Shown here in pieces: positions 48,612-59,200 of a stretch of 64,000 bases of DNA. The stretch spans positions 4,971,001 through 5,035,000 of the forward strand of contig NZ_CP089985.1 of the NCBI RefSeq assembly GCF_021390155.1, written 5' to 3'. A program made the translations under genes and the position numbers. Under the pieces are notes generated by a model. That model ran no database searches. It saw only the letters and a list, made by a program, of their open reading frames with translations, and was not told where the DNA came from. Within the stretch, counting starts at the first letter, position 1, and the number at the start of each line of letters is the position of its first letter. The DNA comes from Pseudomonas sp. HN11 (lineage in GTDB: Bacteria; Pseudomonadota; Gammaproteobacteria; Pseudomonadales; Pseudomonadaceae).

Positions 48612-51347
48612 TTATTCGATCTGGCCGTGGCAGTGTTTGAACTTCTTGCCCGAGCCGCACCAGCACAGCTCGTTACGGCCCAGCTTCTGGTCGTTGCGAA
48701 CCGGGGTTTGAGCCAGGACCACATCAATCTCTTCGCCCAGAACTTCAGGGGCTTCCAGGCCCGGCGCTTCGTCATGCTGGAACTGCATGCGCGCAGCCAG
48801 TGCCTCGGCTTCCTGACGCAGGCGGGCTTCTTCCTCGATCGGGTCTTCGCGACGCACCTGAACGTGGGACAGCACACGGATCGAATCGCGCTTGATCGAA
48901 TCCAGCAGTTCGGAGAACAGCGTAAACGACTCGCGCTTGTACTCTTGCTTCGGGTTTTTCTGGGCGTAGCCACGCAGGTGGATGCCGTGACGCAGGTGAT
49001 CCATGGTCGACAGATGGTCTTTCCACAGGTCATCCAGCACGCGCAGTACGATCTGCTTCTCGAAGGTGCGCAGTGCTTCGGCACTCGCCTGCTCTTCCTT
49101 CTCGTTGTACGCGGCCAGCAGCTCGGTCATCAGCTTCTCGCGCAGCGTCTCTTCGTACAGGTGGTCGTCTTCGTCCAGCCACTGTTGAACCGGCAAGTCG
49201 ACGCCGAAGTCGCTCTTCAATGCAGCTTCCAAGCCGGCAACATCCCACTGCTCTGGAAGAGACTGTGGCGGAATATGCGCGCTGACGGTGGCGTTGAGCA
49301 CGTCCTGACGGAAGTCGGCGATGGTCTCGCCGATATTGTCAGCGGCCAGCAACGTGTTACGCATGTGATAAATCACTTTACGCTGTTCGTTGTTGACGTC
49401 ATCGAACTCGAGCAGCTGTTTACGAATGTCGAAGTTGCGACCTTCGACCTTACGCTGTGCCTTCTCGATAGCGTTGGTCACCATGCGATGTTCAATCGCT
49501 TCACCGGACTGCATGCCCAGGGCCTTCATGAAGTTCTTCACGCGGTCCGAAGCGAAGATGCGCATCAGGCTGTCTTCCAGGGACAGGTAGAAGCGGCTGG
49601 AACCGGCGTCACCCTGACGACCGGCACGACCACGCAGCTGGTTGTCGATACGACGCGATTCGTGACGCTCGGAGGCGATTACCTGCAGACCACCGGATTC
49701 CAGCACGGCCTGGTGGCGTTTCTGCCAGTCAGCCTTGATCTGGGCGATCTGCTCAGGGCTCGGATTTTCCAGCGCCGCGACTTCCACTTCCCAGTTGCCG
49801 CCCAACAGGATGTCGGTACCACGGCCGGCCATGTTGGTGGCGATGGTCAGTGCGCCCGGGCGACCGGCCTGGGCGATGATCTCGGCTTCTTTTTCGTGGA
49901 ACTTGGCGTTGAGGACCTTGTGCTCGATGCCTTCCTTGTTGAGCAGGTTGGACACGTGCTCGGAAGTCTCGATGGTGGCAGTACCCACCAGGATCGGTCG
50001 CCCCTGGGCCAGGCCGTCCTTGATGTCATTGATAATTGCCGCGTATTTCTCTTCGGCCGTCAGAAACACCAGGTCGTTGAAGTCTTTACGCGCCAACGGC
50101 TTGTTCGGCGGAATGACCATCACGGCCAGGTTGTAGATCTGGTGGAACTCGAACGCTTCGGTGTCGGCCGTACCGGTCATGCCGGACAGTTTGTTGTACA
50201 GACGGAAGTAGTTCTGGAAGGTAGTGGACGCCAACGTCTGGCTTTCAGCCTGGATGTTGAGGTGTTCCTTGGCTTCGATGGCCTGGTGCAGACCTTCGGA
50301 CAGACGGCGACCCGGCATGGTACGGCCGGTGTGTTCATCAACCAATACGACCTGGCCGTCCTGCACGATGTATTCAACGTTGCGATGGAACAGCTTGTGG
50401 GCGCGCAGGCCGGCATACACATGAGTCAACAGGCCCAGGTTATGTGCCGAGTACAGGCTTTCACCCTCGGCCAGCTCGCCGATCTGGGTCAGCATCTCTT
50501 CGACGAACTGGTGACCAGCTTCGTTGAGCTCGACCTGACGGGTCTTCTCGTCGATGGTGAAGTGACCTTCTTTGGTCACTACGCCTTCCACTTCCTCGAT
50601 GTGCTGTTCCAGGCGCGGAATCAACTTGTTGATTTCGGTGTACAGGCGCGAACTGTCTTCGGCCTGGCCGGAGATGATCAGTGGGGTACGGGCTTCGTCG
50701 ATGAGGATGGAGTCGACTTCGTCGATCACGGCAAAGTTGAGTTCGCGCTGGAATTTTTCTTCCATGCTGAACGCCATGTTGTCGCGCAGGTAGTCGAAAC
50801 CGAATTCGTTGTTGGTACCGTAGGTAATGTCGGCGGCGTAGGCGGCACGCTTCTCTTCCGGCGGCTGGAACGGCGTTACCACACCGACGGTCAGGCCGAG
50901 GAACTCATACAGCGGGCGCATCCAGTTGGCGTCCCGGCGAGCCAGGTAGTCGTTCACCGTCACAACATGCACGCCCTTGCCGGACAACGCATTGAGGTAA
51001 ACACCCAGGGTTGCCACCAGGGTCTTGCCTTCACCGGTACGCATTTCGGCAATCATGCCTTCATGCAAGGTCATGCCGCCGATCAACTGGACGTCGAAGT
51101 GGCGCATGCCCATTACACGTTTACCGGCTTCACGGGCGACCGCAAAGGCTTCGGGAAGCAGCTTGTCGAGGGTTTCACCTTTGGCTATGCGGGCCTTGAA
51201 CTCTTGGGTCTTGGCGCGCAATTGCTCGTCCGACAGGGCAACCATCTGCTCTTCGAGGGCATTGACCAGCTGCACCGTCTTGAGCATGCGTTTGACTTCG
51301 CGCTCATTCTTGCTTCCAAAAAGTTTCTTTAACAAAGGCGCAAACAT
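48612..51347 (-). CDS. secA: Preprotein translocase ATPase SecA
   Basis: Motor of 911 residues that pushes secretory proteins through SecYEG. Walker A MRTGEGKT, the DEAD-like box [13 protein letters not shown] and the later GTATIETSE and RAGRQGDAG motifs are in order. The C-terminal zinc site [14 protein letters not shown] binds SecB. Translation starts at [11 protein letters not shown] (51347). It is an essential, single-gene transcription unit. Confidence 0.97.
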   Translation of the reverse strand: MFAPLLKKLFGSKNEREVKRMLKTVQLVNALEEQMVALSDEQLRAKTQEFKARIAKGETLDKLLPEAFAVAREAGKRVMGMRHFDVQLIGGMTLHEGMIAEMRTGEGKTLVATLGVYLNALSGKGVHVVTVNDYLARRDANWMRPLYEFLGLTVGVVTPFQPPEEKRAAYAADITYGTNNEFGFDYLRDNMAFSMEEKFQRELNFAVIDEVDSILIDEARTPLIISGQAEDSSRLYTEINKLIPRLEQHIEEVEGVVTKEGHFTIDEKTRQVELNEAGHQFVEEMLTQIGELAEGESLYSAHNLGLLTHVYAGLRAHKLFHRNVEYIVQDGQVVLVDEHTGRTMPGRRLSEGLHQAIEAKEHLNIQAESQTLASTTFQNYFRLYNKLSGMTGTADTEAFEFHQIYNLAVMVIPPNKPLARKDFNDLVFLTAEEKYAAIINDIKDGLAQGRPILVGTATIETSEHVSNLLNKEGIEHKVLNAKFHEKEAEIIAQAGRPGALTIATNMAGRGTDILLGGNWEVEVAALENPSPEQIAQIKADWQKRHQAVLESGGLQVIASERHESRRIDNQLRGRAGRQGDAGSSRFYLSLEDSLMRIFASDRVKNFMKALGMQSGEAIEHRMVTNAIEKAQRKVEGRNFDIRKQLLEFDDVNNEQRKVIYHMRNTLLAADNIGETIADFRQDVLNATVSAHIPPQSLPEQWDVAGLEAALKSDFGVDLPVQQWLDEDDHLYEETLREKLMTELLAAYNEKEEQASAEALRTFEKQIVLRVLDDLWKDHLSTMDHLRHGIHLRGYAQKNPKQEYKRESFTLFSELLDSIKRDSIRVLSHVQVRREDPIEEEARLRQEAEALAARMQFQHDEAPGLEAPEVLGEEIDVVLAQTPVRNDQKLGRNELCWCGSGKKFKHCHGQIE

Positions 51348-51653
51348 ATCGGCAGGTTCTTCCACACATAGGGATGGAGGGCGCACCGTGAGTGGCCCGA
51401 GCAGCCCTCACGGCCGCATGCGAACGCGCATTCTACCCGGATTCGTGGGTGAGGAAAGTGGCGTTGTTCCCCGATGCTGGCATGGTGCTGTGAGAGGGCT
51501 TGTTTAAAATAAGGGCTTTTGCCGGAACTTCAACCCATGGAATGCAGAAGTTACCTATTGATTTCACGTACAAAGCCCGGTGGAGGCATGGCCTGGGGGC
51601 GTACAGACGCTTTCTGCTAAGATGGCGGCTCTGTTACTTAAGGTGTCTCAATA
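51348..51653. other. Divergent promoter region secA / dciA
   Basis: This gap of 306 bases has no plausible small gene. A hairpin-prone GAGGGC...GCCCTC segment lies near 51376-51410, in the secA leader. A TAAGAT hexamer near 51617 could be the dciA -10 element. No SecM-like arrest peptide is visible. Confidence 0.4.
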
Positions 51654-52109
51654 ATGGCGTTTCGCCCCCTGACAGCCCGCGCGCCCGCCGTGTTGCTTCG
51701 CGATGCCAAGCCGCTGAAAGCCATCTTTGGCCATGCGCAACGCCTGGGCCATTTGCAACGCCTGCTCGAAAGCCAATTGCAACCGGCCGCGCGCGAACAC
51801 TGCCGCGTGGCGTCCTGGCGCGAAGGTAACCTGCTACTGATTGTCACAGATGGTCACTGGGCGACGCGTTTGCGCTATCAGCAAAAACGCCTGCAACGTC
51901 AATTGATGGTCTTTGATGAATTCGCCGGTTTGACGCGCATTCAGTTCAAGGTCCAACCGCCGACCACACTGCCTGGCGTGGTGGAGCATATTCATGATCT
52001 GTCGACCAATGCGGCCGAAACCATTCAGGCAACGGCCGACGGAATCAGCAACCCAGGCTTACGCGCAGCGCTTGAGCGGCTGGCCGCCCACGCCAAGCCA
52101 AAGACCTGA
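51654..52109 (+). CDS. dciA: DciA-family DnaB helicase operator (DUF721)
   Basis: Protein of 151 residues whose N-terminal half matches the DUF721/KH-like domain, with the conserved W near AREHCRVASWREGNLLLIV and TRLRYQQ. DciA replaces DnaC as loader of the replicative helicase in most bacteria, including pseudomonads. Placement next to secA is common. AAGG lies near the ATG. It converges with the HerA-like gene, leaving only four bases. Confidence 0.9.
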   Translation: MAFRPLTARAPAVLLRDAKPLKAIFGHAQRLGHLQRLLESQLQPAAREHCRVASWREGNLLLIVTDGHWATRLRYQQKRLQRQLMVFDEFAGLTRIQFKVQPPTTLPGVVEHIHDLSTNAAETIQATADGISNPGLRAALERLAAHAKPKT

Positions 52110-52113
52110 TTAA

Positions 52114-53592
52114 CTATTTGCGCTTGCTGCCGCCCAATAACGACCCCAACAAGCCACGCACAAGTTGCCGCCCCATCTGATTGGCGGCTTGCTGCATCGC
52201 GGATTTCAGCGCTTTGCCCGCTGTTGTGCCGAGAAAAGCACCCGCCTTGTCAGTAAAGCTCGGTTCGTCGGCAGTCGGTTTGGCGTCCTCGGTCGGCCCA
52301 AGGTCCTTGCGGGACATCAGCACTTCATAGGCGGATTCCCGATCGATGGGCTTGTCATAGCGGCCCTGCAACGGCGAGCCGGCCACCCATGCAGCACGTT
52401 CGGCTTCGCTGAGCGGCCCAATCCGTGATTGCGGCGGCGCGACCAAGACGCGTTGGACGACCTCCGGCGTGCCCTTTTCCTGCAAGGTGCCCACCAAGGC
52501 TTCACCCGTACCCAGCTCGGTCAATACCGACAAGGCATCGAAAGCCGGGTTTGGCCGGAAACCGTCCGCGACGGCACGCAACGATTTCTGTTCTTTGGTC
52601 GTGAACGCCCGCAAGCCATGCTGGATGCGCAGGCCGAGCTGGGCGAGCACGCTGTCCGGCAGGTCGCCAGGCGATTGGGTAACAAAATACACGCCAACGC
52701 CTTTCGAACGAATCAGCCGCACCACCTGCTCCAGACGTTCCTGCAAGGCCTTGGGCGTGTCGGTGAACAGCAAATGCGCTTCATCAAAAAACAATGCGAG
52801 CAGTGGCTTGTCGGCATCACCGCGCTCAGGCAGTTGCTCGAACAACTCCGCCAACAACCACAGCAGGAAGGTCGCGTACACCTTGGGTGCCTCATGCACC
52901 AGGCGGCTGGCGTCCAGCAGGTGAATGCGTCCGCGCCCGTCGCTGGAAGGTTGCAAGATATCCTCCAACTGCAGCGCCGGCTCACCAAACAAGGCTTCCG
53001 CGCCCTGCTGCTCCAACACTGCCAGGCGGCGCAACAGTGCCTGACTGGAACCAGTAGTCATCAACGCCGCGTCTTCACCCAGCAGTTCCGGGTGGTAGCG
53101 CAGATGGTTAAGCAGTGCCTTGAGGTCTTTGAGGTCCAACAGCAACAGGCCTTCGCGGTCCGCCACTTTAAAGGCGGCATAAAGGGCCGACTGCTGGCTG
53201 TCGGTGAGTTCCAGCAGACTACCAAGCAACAATGGGCCCATTTCGCTGATGGTGGTGCGCAATGGATGGCCGGACTGCCCGTGGATATCCCACAGCGTGA
53301 CCGGATAAGCCTTGGCTGTGTAATTGAGGAAAGGCATATCGGCGATCCGCTCGGCCACCTTGCCCTGAGGGGTCGCTGCGGCACCCAGCCCGCACAGGTC
53401 CCCCTTGATGTCCGCGGCAAACACCGCCACGCCGGCATCACTGAAGGCTTCCGCCAGGCGTTGCAACGTGACGGTCTTGCCCGTACCCGTGGCGCCGGCG
53501 ATCAACCCGTGACGGTTGGCCAGGCGCATGGGCTGGGCGATGGGCTGGCCATCGAGACCGGCGCCGATAAGAAGTTGCGTGGAGTCAGGCAT
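52114..53592 (-). CDS. HerA/YjgR-type ATPase (DUF853)
   Basis: P-loop ATPase of 492 residues of the FtsK/HerA superclass. Walker A is GATGTGKTVT near residue 33 and Walker B LLALFFDEAHLLF near 268. Then comes YFVTQSPGDLPDSVLAQLG, a sensor-like motif. The C-terminal tail is basic and glycine-rich. E. coli YjgR is the family type; no role is established. It is not paired with a NurA nuclease here, unlike archaeal HerA. Confidence 0.88.
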   Translation of the reverse strand: MPDSTQLLIGAGLDGQPIAQPMRLANRHGLIAGATGTGKTVTLQRLAEAFSDAGVAVFAADIKGDLCGLGAAATPQGKVAERIADMPFLNYTAKAYPVTLWDIHGQSGHPLRTTISEMGPLLLGSLLELTDSQQSALYAAFKVADREGLLLLDLKDLKALLNHLRYHPELLGEDAALMTTGSSQALLRRLAVLEQQGAEALFGEPALQLEDILQPSSDGRGRIHLLDASRLVHEAPKVYATFLLWLLAELFEQLPERGDADKPLLALFFDEAHLLFTDTPKALQERLEQVVRLIRSKGVGVYFVTQSPGDLPDSVLAQLGLRIQHGLRAFTTKEQKSLRAVADGFRPNPAFDALSVLTELGTGEALVGTLQEKGTPEVVQRVLVAPPQSRIGPLSEAERAAWVAGSPLQGRYDKPIDRESAYEVLMSRKDLGPTEDAKPTADEPSFTDKAGAFLGTTAGKALKSAMQQAANQMGRQLVRGLLGSLLGGSKRK

Positions 53593-53796
53593 TTCGTCAC
53601 CTATGGTTAATCTTTAGTGCCGCCAAGTCGATACAGGCCAGTGTGAGACCCACAAAGTCTAAAAATAGGTCAGATAGTTCCTACAGGGACCACTGGAGCT
53701 ATCACAAGAAGTATCACACCTTTTTTGACGCTACCATTTTGCGCATCCCATAAGGACGCGCTTCGGATAATAAGACCTTAGCGGACCCTACAAGCC

Positions 53797-55686
53797 ATGA
53801 ATAAAAATCTGCGCTTCAGCCACAAAATCCTGCTTGCGGCCTCCCTTATCGTCATTGCCGCATTCGCGCTGTTTACCCTCTATAACGACTACCTACAGCG
53901 CAACGCGATTCGCGACGACCTCAACAACTACCTGCATGAAATGGGCGATGTCACCGCCAGCAACATTCAGACCTGGCTTACTGGGCGCATTGCCCTGGTG
54001 GAGAACGCCGCGCAAAACATCGCCATCAACCCCGAGCCGTCCGCGGTGGCCAGCCTGTTGGAACAGAAAATCCTGACGTCTTCATTCATGGCGACCTACG
54101 TCGGCGACAGCAAAGGCGCCTTCACCATTCGCCCCGACACCAAAATGCCGGACGGCTTCGACCCGCGTGTACGACCCTGGTACAAAGGTGCGCAGAACAG
54201 CAACAGCTCAACCCTGACCGAACCCTATATCGATGCCGCTACCGGCAAACTGATCATTTCCGTTGCCACCCCCAGCACTCAAGGTACCCAAAGCATCGGC
54301 GTGGTCGGCGGCGACCTGAGCCTGCAAACCCTGGTGGATAACATCGGCGCCCTGAACTTCGGCGGCATGGGGTATGCGTTCCTGGTCAGCGCTGACGGCA
54401 AAGTGTTGGTACACCCGGACAAAAACCTGGTGATGAAAACCCTGGCCGATGTGTACCCCAAAAATACGCCCAAGATCAGCGCAGACTTCAGCGAAGTCGA
54501 GGCCAACGACAAAGACAATATCGTGACCTTTACCTCAATCAAGGGCCTGCCCTCGGTGAACTGGTATCTCGGTATTTCAGTGGATAAAGACAAATCCTTC
54601 GCCATGCTCAGCGAATTTCGCACCTCAGCGATCATCGCCACGATCATTGCCGTGGTGATCATCATCGCCCTGCTCGGTATGTTGATCCGCGTGCTGCTGC
54701 AACCGCTGCATGTGATGACCCGCGCCATGCAGGACATCGCCGATGGCGAGGGTGATCTGACCCGCCGGCTGACCATCCAGAATCACGATGAATTCGGCAC
54801 GTTGGGTAACGCATTCAATCGGTTCGTGGAGCGCATTCATACGTCGATCCGCGAAGTGTCCTCGGCTACCGAACAAGTCAATGAGGTGGCACTGCGGGTT
54901 GTCAGCGCATCTAACTCGTCGATGGTCAATTCCGATGAGCAAGCCAACCGCACCAACAGCGTTGCTGCCGCCATCAATGAGTTGGGGGCGGCCGCCCAGG
55001 AAATCGCGCGCAATGCAGCGCAAGCCTCCCATCAAGCCAGCGACGCTCGGCACTTGGCCGAAGACGGCCAGCACGTGGTGGAACGCAATATCAAGGCAAT
55101 GAACCAGTTGTCGTCGATGATCAGCGCCTCCAGCAGCAATATCGAAGCGCTCAATAGCAAGACAGTGAATATCGGCCAGATTCTTGAGGTGATCACCAGT
55201 ATTTCCCAGCAAACCAACCTCCTGGCACTGAACGCCGCGATTGAAGCAGCCCGTGCAGGTGAAGCAGGACGAGGGTTTGCGGTGGTTGCGGATGAAGTAC
55301 GCAACCTGGCGCATCGCACTCAGGAATCGGCGCAACAAGTGCAAAAGATGATCGAGGAACTGCAAGTCGGCGCCCGGGATTCGGTCAGCACCATGAGTGA
55401 AAGCCAGCGTCACAGCCTCGACAGTGTCGACATCGCCAACCTGGCCGGCGAACGCCTGAACAGCGTGACCCAGCGCATCGGCGAGATCGACGGCATGAAC
55501 CAGTCCGTCGCCACCGCCACCGAAGAACAGACCTCGGTGGTGGAGTCGATCAATATGGACATTACCGAGATCAACACTCTCAATCAGGAAGGTGTGGAAA
55601 ACCTTCAATCCACGCTGCGCGCGTGCGCCGACCTTGAACAACAAGCGGCACGCTTGAAGCAATTGGTCGGCAGTTTCCGGATCTGA
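53797..55686 (+). CDS. PctA-type amino-acid chemoreceptor
   Basis: Methyl-accepting chemotaxis protein of 629 residues, the same length as PctA of P. aeruginosa. TM1 is about 10-30, a dCache sensor about 35-272, TM2 about 275-300, then HAMP and the signalling hairpin with the tip [19 protein letters not shown]. The amino-acid pocket residues of PctA appear at identical numbers: Arg126, Trp128, Tyr144, Asp146 and Asp173. It should bind L-amino acids directly. The C-terminus (SFRI) lacks a CheR pentapeptide. The 204-base gap upstream probably holds its promoter. Confidence 0.94.
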   Translation: MNKNLRFSHKILLAASLIVIAAFALFTLYNDYLQRNAIRDDLNNYLHEMGDVTASNIQTWLTGRIALVENAAQNIAINPEPSAVASLLEQKILTSSFMATYVGDSKGAFTIRPDTKMPDGFDPRVRPWYKGAQNSNSSTLTEPYIDAATGKLIISVATPSTQGTQSIGVVGGDLSLQTLVDNIGALNFGGMGYAFLVSADGKVLVHPDKNLVMKTLADVYPKNTPKISADFSEVEANDKDNIVTFTSIKGLPSVNWYLGISVDKDKSFAMLSEFRTSAIIATIIAVVIIIALLGMLIRVLLQPLHVMTRAMQDIADGEGDLTRRLTIQNHDEFGTLGNAFNRFVERIHTSIREVSSATEQVNEVALRVVSASNSSMVNSDEQANRTNSVAAAINELGAAAQEIARNAAQASHQASDARHLAEDGQHVVERNIKAMNQLSSMISASSSNIEALNSKTVNIGQILEVITSISQQTNLLALNAAIEAARAGEAGRGFAVVADEVRNLAHRTQESAQQVQKMIEELQVGARDSVSTMSESQRHSLDSVDIANLAGERLNSVTQRIGEIDGMNQSVATATEEQTSVVESINMDITEINTLNQEGVENLQSTLRACADLEQQAARLKQLVGSFRI

Positions 55687-55857
55687 TCAAGCGTCCCTGG
55701 GCTCAGACTTGGCCTGCTCCTGCTTCCACAGTTCGGCGGCACCGGGAAATTCGGTGCCGTCCTCACTGCTCAGGTCATCCGGGTCATATCGGCTCAAACA
55801 CCCTTCCCCCAGGGTCGCCGGGGCGTTTGACGTTGCTTTTTCCCGCGGATCACTCAT
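55687..55857 (-). CDS. Small conserved-looking protein, 56 residues
   Basis: A short gene on the minus strand, starting MSDPREKATSNAPATLGEG and ending KQEQAKSEPRDA. A strong GAGGA lies seven bases before its ATG, and the stop touches the chemoreceptor stop (convergent, no gap). It is acidic and hydrophilic, with no signal or membrane helix and a central YDPDDLSSEDGTEFPGAAEL segment. It lies after the purU terminator, so it needs its own promoter or read-through. No family is recognised with certainty; codon use is normal for this genome. Confidence 0.7.
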   Translation of the reverse strand: MSDPREKATSNAPATLGEGCLSRYDPDDLSSEDGTEFPGAAELWKQEQAKSEPRDA

Positions 55858-55879
55858 TGCTCAATCCTCAATGGCATGC

Positions 55880-55918
55880 AAAAAAAAGGGCCTGAGACGA
55901 TTTAACGCCCAGGCCCTT
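55880..55918 (-). terminator. Terminator of purU
   Basis: AAGGGCCTG (55886-55894) and CAGGCCCTT (55910-55918) pair, and a run of A on the left gives a T-run leftward. Confidence 0.9.
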
Positions 55919-55942
55919 CATTCTTCAATCACAACCGCTCGA

Positions 55943-56791
55943 TCAGAACACTACCGTCTTGTTGCCGTGCACCAGCACGCGATCTTCCAAGTGATAACGC
56001 AGACCACGCGCCAGGACCATCTTCTCGACGTCACGACCGAACCGCACCATGTCTTCAATGCTGTCGCTGTGGCTGACACGCACCACGTCCTGCTCGATGA
56101 TCGGGCCGGCGTCCAGCTCTTCGGTGACATAGTGGCACGTAGCGCCGATCAGCTTCACGCCACGCAGGGAAGCCTGGTGGTAAGGCTTTGCACCGACAAA
56201 CGATGGCAGGAAGCTGTGGTGAATGTTGATCACCTTGCCCGCGTATTCGCGGCACAGCTCCGGTGGCAGGATTTGCATGTAGCGCGCCAATACGACCACG
56301 TCGGCTTCATGCTGCTTGACCAGGCGTGAGACTTCGGCGAAAGCCGGCTCCTTGTCCTGTGGGTTGACCGGCACGTGGTAATACGGGATACCGTGCCACT
56401 CGACCATGCTGCGCAAGTCGTCATGGTTGGAAATCACGCAAGCAATCTCGCAATCCAGCTCATCGCTGTGCCAGCGGTGCAGCAAGTCAGCCAAGCAGTG
56501 GGACTCACGGCTTGCCATCAACACCACGCGTTTTTTCTGCTCGGTGTCAGTGATATGCCAGGTCATCGAAAACTCTTCGGCGATCGGCGCGAACGCGTCA
56601 CGGAAGGCATCAAGACCAAAAGGCAGCGAATCGGCACGAATCTCGTGACGCATGAAGAACCAACCGCTGAGATTGTCCGAGTGATGGCTCGCCTCAGTGA
56701 TCCAACCGTTGTGGGAGGCCAGAAAGTTACTGACTTTGGCAACGATGCCAACCCGGTCCGGGCAAGCAATCACCAGCCGAAAAGTGCGCAT
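55943..56791 (-). CDS. purU: Formyltetrahydrofolate deformylase
   Basis: Enzyme of 282 residues that hydrolyses 10-formyl-tetrahydrofolate to formate and tetrahydrofolate, balancing one-carbon pools. An N-terminal ACT domain (FRLVIACPDRVGIVAKVSNFL) precedes the formyltransferase fold. That fold has INIHHSFLPSFVGAKPYHQA, GATCHYVTEELDAGPII and the active-site Asn-His-Asp set. In pseudomonads several PurU paralogues exist; this one is beside mvaT as PA4314. The ATG at 56791 is preceded by CTGGAG; the longer frame is not likely. Confidence 0.95.
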   Translation of the reverse strand: MRTFRLVIACPDRVGIVAKVSNFLASHNGWITEASHHSDNLSGWFFMRHEIRADSLPFGLDAFRDAFAPIAEEFSMTWHITDTEQKKRVVLMASRESHCLADLLHRWHSDELDCEIACVISNHDDLRSMVEWHGIPYYHVPVNPQDKEPAFAEVSRLVKQHEADVVVLARYMQILPPELCREYAGKVINIHHSFLPSFVGAKPYHQASLRGVKLIGATCHYVTEELDAGPIIEQDVVRVSHSDSIEDMVRFGRDVEKMVLARGLRYHLEDRVLVHGNKTVVF

Positions 56792-57027
56792 TAGGGGGAA
56801 ACTCCAGAACTTCGCAAAGGCCGCCATTCTAGCGATTGTGCAGAAAAACTGCAGTATTCGTTAACGCTGATTCTGATCACCGGCCCGTGCCTTGCCCCTT
56901 AATAGCCTATGGTTTTACCACCTTCATAAGGCACTACTACGTCACCCTGTGGCTATTCCCGGGCTTTCGAGGAAATTATCTTTAGGTCTACGCCCTCGTA
57001 ATTAACTCGAACGCATAGCATTGCTAC

Positions 57028-57069
57028 AAACATTTAAAGTAATTCACACAAATACGACCTTAAATGTTT
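57028..57069. promoter_or_regulatory. AT-rich inverted repeat upstream of mvaT
   Basis: AAACATTTAA (57028-57037) and TTAAATGTTT (57060-57069) are perfect inverted copies separated by 22 bases, 73 bases before the mvaT start. The purU-mvaT gap is 350 bases; the first 200 bases show nothing I can name. Such AT-rich palindromes fit MvaT's own preference, so it may be an autoregulatory site. Confidence 0.5.
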
Positions 57070-57141
57070 ACTTGGGGAAACCGCCTGACTATTATTGGGC
57101 CACTATCCCTGTCAATCAGCGCTCTACATAAGGTAGTCCAC

Positions 57142-57516
57142 ATGTCTCTGATCAACGAATACCGTGCCACCGAAGAAGCTATCAAAGAGCTGCAAGCCCG
57201 TTTGAAGAATCTGTCCCAAGACGACAAACTGCAAACCGAGCTGGAATTCGAAGGCAAATTGCGCGCCCTGATGGGTGAATACTCCAAATCCCTGCGTGAC
57301 ATCATCGCGCTACTGGATCCAGAGTCTAAAGTTAAAGCACCGCGCGGCGCTGTGAAAACTACTGGCACCAAGCGTGCTCGCAAGGTCAAACAATACAAAA
57401 ACCCGCACAACGGCGAAGTGATTGAAACCAAAGGTGGCAACCACAAAACTCTGAAAGAGTGGAAAGCCAAGTGGGGCGGTGACGTGGTTGAAGGCTGGGC
57501 TACCCTGCTGGGCTAA
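57142..57516 (+). CDS. mvaT: H-NS-like nucleoid regulator MvaT
   Basis: Xenogeneic silencer of 124 residues. The N-terminal coiled coil (about 1-60, MSLINEYRATEEAIKELQAR) makes dimers and higher oligomers. The C-terminal domain binds AT-rich minor grooves with the AT-pincer motif in TKGGNHKTLKEWKAKWG. It represses horizontally acquired and virulence-type genes together with MvaV. Translation starts at 57142, and an open frame upstream is non-coding. A strong terminator follows, so it is monocistronic. Position equals PA4315. Confidence 0.95.
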   Translation: MSLINEYRATEEAIKELQARLKNLSQDDKLQTELEFEGKLRALMGEYSKSLRDIIALLDPESKVKAPRGAVKTTGTKRARKVKQYKNPHNGEVIETKGGNHKTLKEWKAKWGGDVVEGWATLLG

Positions 57517-57551
57517 GCTTCGCCAGGCTTCCGCCTGATACGTGACACATT

Positions 57552-57577
57552 AAAAACGCCAGCCTGCTGGCGTTTTT
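57552..57577. terminator. Bidirectional terminator mvaT / sbcB
   Basis: AAAAACGCCAGC (57552-57563) and GCTGGCGTTTTT (57566-57577) form a perfect 12-base stem usable in both directions between convergent genes. Confidence 0.93.
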
Positions 57578-57605
57578 AATTGCCTGTCTGTTGCGTGACA
57601 ACCGA

Positions 57606-59033
57606 TTACAGATTGACTCTGGCGGCGAGAGCATCTGCATATTCCTGCCACTGCTCCAGTACCCCATGCTGAAACGGCGTCGCACTAACTGAAAACTCCT
57701 GCCTGGCCTGCTTAAATGCCTCAAGGGTATTCGGCGCACCCCACTCCCGGTTCGACAACCGTTGCTGACAAAAAAGTATCCAGCGTTGTTGCTCTTCGCT
57801 GTTCAAGGTATGCGGGAAGTTACGCGCACGGTACCGAAACAATAGTTCAGGCAAACGGTGATCATCAAATGGCCACTGCTGGCTTGATAATTGCGCAGGC
57901 TCGGCCGCCCTGACTTGTTCACATAAACGTCGATCACGGTCTCCAATAAAACCGTCGTAAAGCTGCTGTTCCGGGTCGGTACTCGCTGTGAAGTCTTCTT
58001 CGGCGTAAATGGCCGCCAACTTATCGCGCCAAAGTTCCTGTGCGTCAGTTAGCCGCAGCGCCCGCTCCTGATAAATGTTCATGTCCAAGTGCAGACGTTC
58101 ACGATCTTGCGCCCGTAGCACATTCAAAGGCGCAACCACCGGGCAGCGATTTATGTGCACCAATTTGAGCGGCACTGGCAGTTCGCCCTCGGCAAGATCG
58201 TCACGGCGGGTGTAGAGGCGCTGGCGCAAGGTAACGGCATCAAGGTCCAGCAATCCTTGAGGATCAAGCCCCAGGTCGCAGACGATCAGGGCATTACGGT
58301 TACGCGGGTGCCACGCCAGAGGCAGCACGACCCCCAGGTAATGACGCTCGGCAGAAAAGCGCCCGGAGATATGCACCATCGGTTGCAGCAAGCGCACCTG
58401 ATCCATCACCCGTTGTTTACTGCGCAATTGAAACAGCCATTCATACAGCCTGGGTTGTTTCTCACGCACCAATCGAGCCAAGGCAATCGTGGCGCGCACG
58501 TCGGACAACGCGTCGTGAGCCTGCCCATGGTCAATGCCGTTGGCTTCGGTCAGGCGCTCCAGCTTGAGCGTGACACGCCCATCCTGTTGCGGCCATTCAA
58601 TGCCTTCCGGACGCAGGGCGTAGGCAGTGCGAACCACGTCGATGAGATCCCAGCGGCTATTACCGCCCTGCCACTCCCGCGCGTAAGGGTCGAAAAAATT
58701 GCGATACAGGCTGTAGCGCGTCATTTCATCGTCAAAACGCAAGGTGTTGTAGCCTGCACCGCAAGTACCCGGGGCGGCCAGTTCAGCATGCACCCGGGTC
58801 ATGAAATCGGCCTCGGCCAGACCTTTTTCCGCGAGGATTGCGGGGGTGATACCGGTAATCGCGCAGGCGACGGGGTGAGGCAGGATATCCTCGCTGGGCT
58901 GGCAATAAAGATTGACTGGCGCGCCGATCTCATTGAGGTCGAAGTCCGTGCGAATGCCAGCTACCTGGAGTGGGCGATCGCTGCGCGGATTGATGCCGGT
59001 GGTTTCATAGTCGTACCAGAAAATGGAGGTCAC
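57606..59033 (-). CDS. sbcB: Exodeoxyribonuclease I
   Basis: Single-strand 3'-5' DNA exonuclease of 475 residues used in mismatch repair and recombination. The DEDDh motif starts with FWYDYETTGINPRSDR (Asp8, Glu10), continues with NTLRFDDEMTRY, and the His/Asp of the third motif lie in GQAHDALSDVRATIALA. A C-terminal SH3-like and helical part completes the C-shaped clamp. Length matches E. coli (475). It lies divergent from the RDD-led cluster. Confidence 0.96.
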   Translation of the reverse strand: MTSIFWYDYETTGINPRSDRPLQVAGIRTDFDLNEIGAPVNLYCQPSEDILPHPVACAITGITPAILAEKGLAEADFMTRVHAELAAPGTCGAGYNTLRFDDEMTRYSLYRNFFDPYAREWQGGNSRWDLIDVVRTAYALRPEGIEWPQQDGRVTLKLERLTEANGIDHGQAHDALSDVRATIALARLVREKQPRLYEWLFQLRSKQRVMDQVRLLQPMVHISGRFSAERHYLGVVLPLAWHPRNRNALIVCDLGLDPQGLLDLDAVTLRQRLYTRRDDLAEGELPVPLKLVHINRCPVVAPLNVLRAQDRERLHLDMNIYQERALRLTDAQELWRDKLAAIYAEEDFTASTDPEQQLYDGFIGDRDRRLCEQVRAAEPAQLSSQQWPFDDHRLPELLFRYRARNFPHTLNSEEQQRWILFCQQRLSNREWGAPNTLEAFKQARQEFSVSATPFQHGVLEQWQEYADALAARVNL

Positions 59034-59200
59034 GGGCTATTCCTGTACTGAAGATGGACAAAGTCTAGGCGTTGAGCGACGTCCGCGACCAGCACCAAAT
59101 ATACTGTACAAACATCCAGCAAAACCTTGAATGGTTGCTTCCATCCGCGACACTGCTAGCATCCGTATCTCCCAGCCGCTCTGCACTGACAAGGATCGCG

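Noticed and set aside
48492..51332. Rightward open frame of 946 codons antisense to secA
   Set aside because: It mirrors secA in the third-position GC pattern of a high-GC genome, has no ribosome site or family motif, and secA is certain.
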